A stretch of 6,592 nucleotides of DNA from Polynucleobacter sp. GTDB taxonomy: Bacteria > Pseudomonadota > Gammaproteobacteria > Burkholderiales > Burkholderiaceae. Positions 5,770-6,592 of this stretch are shown piece after piece. The position numbers and the translations under genes were made by a program. Within the stretch, counting starts at the first letter, position 1, and each line of letters starts with the position of its first letter. The stretch is taken from positions 1 through 6,592 of the forward strand of contig JALRCP010000105.1 of the NCBI GenBank assembly GCA_023257325.1, given 5' to 3'. The notes below the pieces were generated by a model. It saw only the letters and a program-made list of their open reading frames with translations, did no database searches and was not told the origin of the DNA.

Positions 5770-5802
5770 TGTCATATTTTTGACATAGACCTTTGTCAAA
5801 AT
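5770..5802 (+). promoter_or_regulatory. Candidate PhoB box and -10 for ppk
   Basis: TTGTCAT (TGTCA from 5770) and TTGACAT (TGACA from 5781) are 11 bp apart. CAAAAT (5797-5802, 4 of 6 to TATAAT) begins 16 bp after the second half-site. TTGACA (5780-5785) is also a perfect sigma70 -35, but 17 bp downstream there is only CATTTT, so an activator-dependent promoter fits better. The start site would be near 5808, leaving almost no leader before the ATG at 5810. The pair is in 11-bp phase with the ppx half-sites. Confidence 0.6.
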
Positions 5803-5809
5803 CATTTTT

Positions 5810-6592
5810 ATGCAAAAAATGAATGCTTCCACCTCAGCAATACCCCTACTCAATCGCGAACTCGGCGCATTGGAATTTAATTCGAGGGTTTTGGCTCAGG
5901 CCGAAGACCCCAAAACACCTCTTTTAGAGCGTTTGCGCTTTGTGTGCATTGTCTCATCCAATATGGATGAGTTTTTTGAAATTCGCATGTCGGGTATCAA
6001 AGAGCAATTAAAAAGCAATCCTCGCAATTTGACTCCTGATGGCTTGAAAATTAAAGATGCTTATGATGCGGTGGCTGAGAAAGCCCATGAATTAGTAGCC
6101 AGAAAGTTCAGCTTACTTCAAGACGATATTCTTCCTAAGTTGGATAAGGCTGGGGTTAAGTTTTATCCCAGCACTTCATGGACGCCAGCCATTAAACAAT
6201 GGGCTCGCGACTTTTTCCAAAAAGAATTGGTGCCTTTACTCACCCCCATTGCTTTAGATCCTGCTCACCCATTCCCAAAGGTGATTAACAAGAGTTTGAA
6301 CTTTTTAGTCACCCTAGAAGGTAAAGATTCTTTTGGCCGAAAACCAACTTTGGCAGTGGTGCAAGCACCTCGCTCACTTCCGCGCGTTGTACCTTTACCA
6401 GAACACCTTTGCTCATGCGCTCATGGCTTTGTGTTGTTGTCATCATTTATTCAAGCCTTTGTACCTGAATTATTCCAAGGCATGACAGTCACGGGTTGCC
6501 ATCAATTCAGAGTGACCAGAAACTCTGACTTATTTGTGTCTGAAGACGATATCACTGATCTACGTTCAGCTCTTCAAGGTGAATTACCGACT
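5810..6592 (+). CDS. ppk: Polyphosphate kinase 1, N-terminal part (runs off the window)
   Basis: This is an open frame of 261 codons to the window edge with no stop. PPK1 reversibly polymerises the ATP gamma-phosphate into polyphosphate. The start of the family's N domain is clear: LLNRELGALEFNSRVLAQA (13-31), then LRFVCIVSSNMDEFFEIRMSG (42-62), where Asn51 matches the ATP-binding Asn of E. coli PPK. LVPLLTPIALDPAHPFP marks entry to the head domain. The catalytic histidines lie beyond the window; the family is usually near 690 residues. ATG codons at 5810 and 5819 are both in frame and neither has a Shine-Dalgarno. I use 5810, but if transcription begins near 5808 the mRNA would be nearly leaderless and 5819 deserves thought. 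It is divergent from ppx. Confidence 0.95.
   Translation, partial: MQKMNASTSAIPLLNRELGALEFNSRVLAQAEDPKTPLLERLRFVCIVSSNMDEFFEIRMSGIKEQLKSNPRNLTPDGLKIKDAYDAVAEKAHELVARKFSLLQDDILPKLDKAGVKFYPSTSWTPAIKQWARDFFQKELVPLLTPIALDPAHPFPKVINKSLNFLVTLEGKDSFGRKPTLAVVQAPRSLPRVVPLPEHLCSCAHGFVLLSSFIQAFVPELFQGMTVTGCHQFRVTRNSDLFVSEDDITDLRSALQGELPT

Noticed and set aside
5794..5798. Extra TGTCA before ppk
   Set aside because: It is 13 bp from the previous half-site and so off the 11-bp grid; it also overlaps the likely -10.

Overview
The window looks like a chromosomal segment of a low-GC betaproteobacterium. A Polynucleobacter-like member of the Burkholderiaceae is my best guess from the Ppx/Ppk sequences, the moderate GC and the gene style, but this is inference and not proven here. 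The theme is phosphate economy: membrane lipid remodelling on the left and polyphosphate metabolism on the right, with PhoB-box-like repeats in front of almost every transcription unit.

Layout. Positions 1-333 are very AT-rich and hold the 3' end of an unrecognised gene (3-146) and a noncoding stretch. They abut the 3' end of a complete tRNA-Pro(TGG) gene on the minus strand (334-410), which has a good promoter at 423-451. This is the classic geometry of a genomic-island edge at a tRNA. Next comes a minus-strand PlsC-type acyltransferase (477-1184). It is divergent from a plus-strand run of plcP-like metallophosphoesterase (1271 or 1247 to 2107), a GT4 glycosyltransferase (2104-3135, ATGA overlap) and an OlsB-type N-acyltransferase (3186-4100). 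A stem-loop terminator (4112-4134) separates olsB from convergent ppx (4139-5689, minus, GTG start). ppx is divergent from ppk (5810 to beyond the window end).

How the genes fit. PlcP-type phospholipase C strips the phosphorylated headgroup from phospholipids to leave diacylglycerol. The GT4 enzyme would glycosylate that diacylglycerol. OlsB plus a PlsC/OlsA-type O-acyltransferase would make an ornithine or other aminoacyl lipid. Together they replace phospholipids with phosphorus-free lipids when phosphate is scarce. Ppk and Ppx build and break polyphosphate.

The most notable signals are noncoding. Arrays of TGWCA half-sites (W = A or T) with exact 11-bp periodicity, the PhoB-box architecture, lie in three places: between plsC and plcP (1208, 1219, 1230); at the end of the glycosyltransferase gene in front of olsB (3100, 3111, 3122, 3133, followed by TATAGT at 3149); and between ppx and ppk (5726, 5737, 5748, 5770, 5781). 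A perfect 15-bp inverted repeat (3145-3181) hides the olsB ribosome binding site in read-through mRNA. Transcripts from the predicted internal Pho promoter would begin in its loop and leave the site free. An inverted repeat of about 21 bp also places the plsC and plcP start codons at mirror-image positions.
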